From: Cristatella mucedo
Lineage: Eukaryota; Bryozoa; Phylactolaemata; Cristatellidae
Direction of reading: 5' to 3'
Assembly (NCBI GenBank): GCA_009760855.2
Contig: WPIO01000028.1
Location: 188,001 to 252,000, forward strand
DNA: 64,000 nt
Each line of letters opens with the position of its first letter. Positions within the stretch are counted from its first letter, which is position 1. Below the pieces are notes generated by a model. That model was not told the DNA's origin. It made no database searches and saw only the letters and a list, made by a program, of their open reading frames with translations. A program made the position numbers and the translations under genes. Below, one piece after another: positions 26,801 to 34,800 of the stretch.

Positions 26801-28808
26801 ATTCTTCTTCCGAGCTCTGTGATCTTCTTTTTTCTGTGATCTACAGATCTTCTTCTCTGCTCTGCTCTGCTGTGACTTGTGTCCTTTTTGGGGCCCTTAG
26901 CGCTCCTTAAGTTTCCCGGCTGTCCCAACGGCAAAGAAAAAAAGGAATCTTCATGAAATGAAAAGGAGCGTGACCTTGGTGGCCTTTATGACCTTGGTGG
27001 CCCATCAGGAATGACACCATTTTGAAATATTCAGTGACGTCCCAACCGTAGTCGCCTTATTTCAAGGCACTCTCCTAATAAGCATTCCCATGCAGAGAAG
27101 CTTGCTTTGTCAGAAAAATCTGGCTATACTCATTGACGGTAGTGGTGCGGTATTTTATTGCTTCGTAAAAGTTGGAAGCGCCCTCTACGTAGCCCCACTG
27201 ATCAGGCATGTGGCCAGACTGGTGGCTTTGTCTTCAATCCGAGTGCATCAAACTTTCTCAGCAAGCCGTCGGACCTCTTTACTATAGAATTGATCAGAGA
27301 ACTTCCTATAAGACGTTTGATCACCTTCATCTTTGAAGGAATATCTTTTCTGTGTTTACTGTTTGTGCTTCTTTCTAGCATTCGTATTTTTTTACATGTC
27401 TTTGTTCTGTCTGATGCATTTTGGCGAGCAGTGCTGCTTGAATTTCTTTATAAAGTGTTATCTGTACTATTAAAATGCCACCTGAGTGAGGTCGGGAAAG
27501 GATAATTTGTATTCCTCTCAAATCAAGGGAAAGAGGATAATTTGTGCATATGAGTTTTTGGAAACAAGCACACCTCGTGTACACAGAATGCCATCATAAC
27601 AAACGAAGATAAAGAAGCCAGCACACGGAGCTCGTTAGATGAAAGCAATACATCTCTCAGCCAAAGGCTGAGTCTAGTTCAGTGGTCTATTCCTGTGGCC
27701 TATTTTTAGAGCATGTATAGCATCTAAGGATGCTATAAGTGTACGAAAGCTGCCTTATTTAAGCTAGACCCCGAAATAATCAGTGAGTGATGAACTCCTA
27801 CTGCATGAGCTCGTAAAGTAGCACATGCGAATCTAGGCAGTGATTATTTTCATAGCCATGCAAGTTAAAGTTCCATAACAAATGATTTATTACTTGGGAA
27901 GTCTGTGTCAGTTTCATGCTAAATCCTATGCATGTACAGCCACACCTAGTCCCCAGGTCAGTATGCACTGATGGCATATGCAGGTGCCCAAGGAACACGT
28001 ATGAATGCATGACCCTGACATCGAGAGTCAGTTCATAATCTGAAGCAATTTGGCTTAACAGGCCCACCGTGAGCATGTGACTGTGCAAACATAGTAATTT
28101 GTTCCGTGGCTGCCAGCCTACCCATCTCGCTCCTTAATCTCACTCCGGCCTCCAGTGGCTACTGCCACCTGTTTGTGTTCTTGCATGCCTTTAGTTTTGT
28201 TTGAATCTCACTGAGATATAATCGTGGCTGCATGGTACAACGTGTCACTCACCTATCTTACTCATGACCTACTGTCATGCTGTCCTACTACTAGCAACGG
28301 ACGCTTCATCGTCTGCACCCAAAAGGACCTCAAAGGACCTGCTAGGATAGTTGGATACCAAATTGGAGGGCAGAAAGGATCGAAAGACAGTGACACCACT
28401 GCACCAGACATTCATTGGCAGGGACGCCTTTTCAAAGCTCTGAGTTGATTGAGAGTGAAGTCCGCTACAAAACCATGCCACACTTGCAGCCCAGAAATTG
28501 ATAACCGAAATGGCTAAGACAACAAGAGCATGGTCAAAATTGAGACTAAAGGATAAAAAACAAGTGTGTCTTATCATTGTGGCATCTTGTCCTGCTTTTG
28601 CCTAGCAGGCGATATGACTAGGATTCACACCAGCCACGGCACACGGCTTTGTTCCTGGATGCCTCTAATCGACACGAGTGGTTCTCGTGTGGGTCATCCG
28701 TAATAGCACTGCGGGATGGCTGCGGCTGGTTAACAAAGTGCTCAGCCATGCACTTTCGGCAACACCGTGGCACAGCACTTTGCTAACCTGCCTGTCCTTT
28801 CAGCAGTT

Positions 28809-28864
<56 letters not shown>

Positions 28865-31800
28865 TCCCCTCTCTCTCGTGCTCTCTTTCTCACTTCCATG
28901 TGCACATGTTTTAAATGGGATTAAGATTTGTCACTGCCAACTTTGCTTCCGGAAACCAGACATGTCTTTTTGCGACTGTAGGAGGCGACTGTAGCGAAGC
29001 CTTTCACTCTTCGAACCGATAGAATCGCCTCTCACGCAGACAAGATACACGGCGACATCGAAAAAGACGAGAAAATGCTGAGTGAGCTTCGCTGGCCATA
29101 CAAGAATCCGAGGACCAAGCCGAAGAACATTGGTTCGTGCCCATCCTCTTGCTGCTCGGTGCATTGGTTTTATAGCAATCGAATGTGTCCACATTTAGCC
29201 ACTGCAAATGCTCTTTAAAAAGTGGTTTCGATGCAAAGATGATTTGCTGATGGAAATCATCCAAGCTGCAACTCGCCACTGTGCTGTTTTGTAGGCACGG
29301 TGAACAGAACTCCTGACCAGATACCGTCGATGCAGACGACGGCTTCCACCGAGCTACGCAAATCAAGCACCAAGTAAGCACAAAGAGGCTTCAAGCAGTC
29401 TGCTTTTAAACTGGCCGATGATCAGAGTCCATCGTGCAAACGTGCAACTTGCAAAAGCTTGTTGCTCTTTTAGCAAATAGTATTCGCTAAGGTGTATTTG
29501 GGATGGATCAAAATGTGTACGCTTCGGGGCTAGTGTGCTCGCAGCAAAAGAAGTGGGCCAGTGTGTGCTAACTTTGTATTGGTGCAAGGTCTGGGGGAGC
29601 TCGAGCAGAGCAACTGTCGGTGCGGACTCGGAGGCTGGTCATAGACAGATGCTGGCTGTGGACCTTGACCCTTGCACGGCTCGTAGGAAAGCAATGTAAT
29701 GTACAGGCATCTCCATCTGTAGCTCCATAAAGCTGTGACAGATCACCCTCTCTCAAACTGGAAAACCTATTGCACACTCAAAGCCAAGTGGCTTTCGATG
29801 CACCACAGATGTCAAGAAAGCACATACAATGTTGGCTGATTTAACCTGCCTCATTTTTTACCTGCATATAGCAGCAAAAGAGCCTTAAAGGCTATCACCA
29901 CCTCTTTAGTAGGCAATAAAGGATCGCTTAATGCAGAACTCAAACGCAGGACGTGAGTCGTGAAGAGCAAGCACCTTACCCCGTAGGCTACGACCCAGAA
30001 GCAAAAAATGGTAAGCTGATTTAACAGCCTCATTTATGTTTCGGCAGAAGAGCCTTAACGGCTATCATCATCCCTTGCAGTGGTCAATAAAGAATCTATC
30101 ACTGCAGGAATCAAACCCGTGATCTGAGTTGTAAAGAGCAAGCACCTTAACCCCTGGGCTAAGACATATGGAGAAAAAAATAATTCATTTGTATAGCGCC
30201 CTAAGAGAGCTTATTCTCAATCCAGGTGCTTCGCATATGCCGCAGGGCTCGAGCCTGCGACCTCGGTCGTCAAAGATGCAAGCATCTTAGCCCTGGGCTA
30301 AACCAGGGCTAAACCCAAATTTGTTCAATATCAAATAGCTGAAAGTAGTGAGACCTGACTGTGGAGCTGATGTGGTTGTCTAGTGAAAGGATGCTTTGGA
30401 ACAAGACACCTAAATTTTGTGTAGATGCTACTACATATGTGCTGGCAGAGCCCACTTCGAGGGACGGGTTTTCCCATACTGAGTATCACAGTAAGTTTTC
30501 CTGTAACTAATAAGTTAATTTTATCCTCATTAGTTTGAGACCGTTTGCTGCCATTCAAGTGCGATTTCATCAATACATGCTGTCAGGGGCTTAAAGAGAA
30601 TTCGACCAGCAGGAAGGCAGGGAGAGATCCAAGCACAGGTGCAGCTGTGTTTCATCTGCATAGAAATGAAAGCCTTCATTTTAATGGGCATTCTGCTCTT
30701 CTAATAGGTGATGCTGTTGTGCGACCAACACCACGTGCTCGAAATTTAGGTGTTGTTTTTGGTAGCTGCGTAAATTTTAAAAGCTTCATTCAGAAGACTG
30801 CTCCTACAGCTAGCCATCACGTCCGATCCCTATCTAAGATTAGGAGCTGCCTTCCCAGTTGATTGCAAAAAGTTTAACTTGCTCTTTAGTTCTGTCTCTG
30901 CTTGATTATTGTAATTCCCTTTTGGCTGGGCTACCAAAGAAAGCAACTTGGCCACTGCAGCTGACTATGAATATGGCTGCAAGGCTAGTCTTCAAGTCCC
31001 AGAGGTTTGAGCACGTGTCTCCTTTGTTAAAAGAGCTAGGATGGATGCCGGTTGATCAACGGATACAGAGCAAAGTTCTCACCCTGACCCACAAGGCTCG
31101 CCACGGCTTGGCTCCTTCGTACCTAGCTGAACTGCTGCACCAGTTTCAGCCTCTTTGCGCCCTCAGGTCCAGTATGGACAGTAAATTAGCTGTTCCATTC
31201 CTCCGCTTAAAGACCGTTGGCGACAGAAGCTTTAGCTCTGCAGGTCCTAAACTGTCGGACATGCTTCCACAATTCTTACACAACGACAACTACTCTCCTG
31301 CTGCCGACTATGGCTCATCCTTTTTCAGCAGTCCTGAGCTGCTACTTCCATGCTACTCACTACTTCAACTTCTCTCCTGACTCTGCTATGCTTCCCACTC
31401 TCTGTTTGTTGCGTGAGACGAACTCTGTTGGCTACCGAATGTGTACCGAAAGCCGCTTAGGCTGTGAGTATGCTATGCAAAACTCTCGTGTGTAACACCT
31501 ACATAGTCTTTATGGCTTTGTGGAGTTACAGACGAAGATACATTACACTACATTGCATTTACATCAGCAGGAGGAAGAAAAGAAATTGTGAAAAGAAATG
31601 GACCACACGGATCCCTGGGGTATACAGCACTTTAAATGCTTCTTGGATGACTGCTGCCAGTTGACGTCAATGCTCTCTGAAGTCATCCACTGTAAAAGTG
31701 TATGGGTACTTCCATCAACCTGGTTGTGTATTGCATTGCACCATTGCATTGCATTCCATTGCACCCTCAATGGGCTATCATAACACAAGAAGAATGTGTG

Positions 31801-34800
31801 GTGTCATCATCAGAAACCTAATACATGACCTCCGAAATCAAGAAGCTGAGCAGTTATATCAATCGGCAGTTTTGGAAAACAAAACGAGTTATGAGATATT
31901 ATGAACCTGGCACTCGTGATCCACTGCATACCAGTCTTCAAGCATTCTATGTTTATTCTGGCATAGTGTCGTACAATGTCATCGGTGCAATTTGGTTCCA
32001 CCTTTTTATGTCGTTGCTGTCGATAATGGCTAATCTCGAATGCAAACTTTTACCGAGCACGTGTAACCAAATTCAAGTTTTTCTCTACCTGATTAATCGG
32101 TGGCCCCAGAATTTGGCTTCACCACCCACCAATGTGTGTATAAAATGCCTTCCGATGTTGACTGAGAGGTTTGCTGTTCGTTAGTTAGTATCCGGGGTAT
32201 TCGCCAACCAAGCAAATTATGCTGGATATGCCACATTCATTGTTCATCCTCCAGTGCAAAATTAAGGGCGTTTGCCACCAGTGTCAAATGCAGTAACAGA
32301 GTATCTTCTAAAAAGATGCTTAGAAGAGGGCTTTGCTTAGCTGTTGGACATCATAACGATTCTGCGTGTATGAGGCAAACCTTGCTATGAAAGATTTGTT
32401 CAAGGTCATATATGTTCCAAGCCAAAACTGTATCGTAAGTGTACAAAGCAAAACAAATTGGGGTGTTGTTATAACATAGGAAGTTAAGCGACATGCTGGG
32501 GTGTGCCCAGAATTTTTGGCCTACTCGCACAGGCTTTATACAGCTTGATCCACGAGCCAGCTAACGACTGTTTTGGGGATAATTCTGGTATCTTAATGAA
32601 CCATGCCTGGTGGTGACTTGCTTGCGCAGAGCCTGCAATCCCAGGACTGCACTTGCACGCTGTGTGCTGTCTGTCGTCTCTGCAGCCACATCAGGGCTGG
32701 TCCACCGTGCCGTTGGACACACAGGTGGAAGAGCTGCTGGAATGTTGATGGGGCATCGATGTTGTCGTACGTGCTCTTGCCTTTAATTATAATATAATTC
32801 TTTAATTTATTAGTTCTTGCTCTTGCCTTTAATTATACTCACTGCTGCTTTGCAATGATGTCACAGGGAGAAGCTGACCGAGCTGGCTCGACGGGAGCTC
32901 GAGGAATTGGAGGAGCTTCGGCGCAGCCGCGAATACGACCGTAAGCTGAAGAGTGCCATCAGCGAGAAAGTGGCTGCCAACGAAGTAATCTACAATCTTA
33001 AGGACCAAACTGCTGAGAAGCTACGTCGCTACAGGTCAGTCTCTGGTCGACGTTTCAGTGTTGCATGTCCACAGTACCTCGTGAACCCAATGTCGAGCTG
33101 CCATAGTTGTGCTTGTTTAGATATGGACACAGTAACTATGTGTGTTCTCTTTCCGAGACGTTGTCTGTTGCTTGGGGCGATGGGACGTAGTCGAGCATTT
33201 GTTTTGCTTATACAGCTGTATGTGCTTGTGAATTGACTCGTTCTTGTGCAACTGTTGAAAAATCGCTTACGGGGCTTGGTCGAGTTTTCTTATACACCTG
33301 TATTACATCCTCATTAATAAATAGCCATTTCATGTAAATGATTGAAGTCCTAATAGTAGACTGGAGCCAAAGAATGAAGAGACCTAAAAGTGAGCTACAA
33401 AACCTTTAAGTCGATCCGTTGCTTCACTGGTAACCAGTGCAGGTCGGCAAGGAGTGGTGTGATGTGGTAACTGCGACGCTCACGACAGACAAGCCCAGCT
33501 GCAGAGTTTTGCACCAGCTCTGTTTATGTGCTTATGCATGCTGACACTATGCATGCTGCCACTAACCACACTTGCATGCTGACCCTGTGCATGTCACCCC
33601 TAACCATGTTATTCATGTTGTTTATCAATCATGATACCACTCACCATTCGATCGTGTTTCCTTTGCAGCAATTGTAAAGCACCTAGAAAGAGATTGAGTT
33701 CTGTGAGGGCGCTTTATCAAGTGCATTGTTATTATTATTATTACTAATATGTTTGTCGAGCATCGGGGGGGGGGTGGTCTGTAACAGGATCCGTAAGGGT
33801 CTTTGCACCACGAGGCAAAAAAGTGGAAGTGCAAGTGTGGAAGTGCATGGCAGCCGTGGGGGTATTAATCAATGGCCAGTATGGACAGCAATCGAGCCTG
33901 AGGTTCTCGAGCAAGATGGAAGTCGGTGAACTTGAATCATTTGTGTAGTTGCACCTCGAGGATGCGCAACCGATGCAATTATCGTTCTATTAAGCATTTA
34001 GAATGACAGGAAGACGTGTACATTGTTTTCATTGGCCTCTAAAAAATGGTGTACAGCTGCATAACTTTTAGGTGTAAAGCTGCATTTACATAGTAGTCCA
34101 ACATGTGTATGACCAGCAAGCTCTGACTAACAAGAACATCGTGAATATCAAAAGTAGTTGGATTAGTTGGTCATGCAAAAGTTGGACTGAGTAAATCAAG
34201 CTTAAGAGGTGTGTTGCCAGCCGTACGAGTGATGTGTATCAGTCGGTGGAAGGAGGAGAGGCTGCAATCTTTGTCCTGTGATGGCACGTTGTATTGTAAG
34301 GCTGGAGCATGATTCGGGACGAGGGAGTAGTCCAATGATCAAAGTAAGCATTTCTTCGTAGACAGCAGTCAATCGAGTAAATGGCTCGAAAGGCCATCGG
34401 CCAGAAGATCGGCAAGTATATCGGCTTCCTTCGGGGGGGGTGGGGCCTATGGTTGCTTCCCAAAGGAATTATGAAAGGTGCTATGAGCTAAGCAGGAGTG
34501 TGAGAGGGTCTTTTGGCTCACATGTCCGAGACTCTTTCATGTACTTGATAATGTGACATGAGGTAGGCGTAGGCAACTCGGCTCCTTCTTTACGGGAGCC
34601 AGGCGATGAGAAAAAGAACGAAACACGACTGCTCGAGATCTGCCAGCTCAAAGAAATTACGGAACTAGACATCCCGCCAAGACTGTCTGCGATTGTAGTG
34701 ATAGCTGATTAAGGCTCTTCTGCCGATAAACAAAATGTGGCTGTTAAATCAGCTAGCACTGGTTTTAATGGCCGTATTTTGCCACGAAGCGGCAAGGATG

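Noticed and set aside
28224-28448. Possible FAM161 exon after CTACTACTAG at about 28294
   Set aside because: The FAM161 alignment is continuous between exons 7 and 8, and no frame from this acceptor reaches a donor in phase.
32684-32770. Possible FAM161 exon after a strong acceptor CTCTGCAG
   Set aside because: No donor gives a phase compatible with exon 9 together with a plausible exon 8 end; the encoded residues match nothing.
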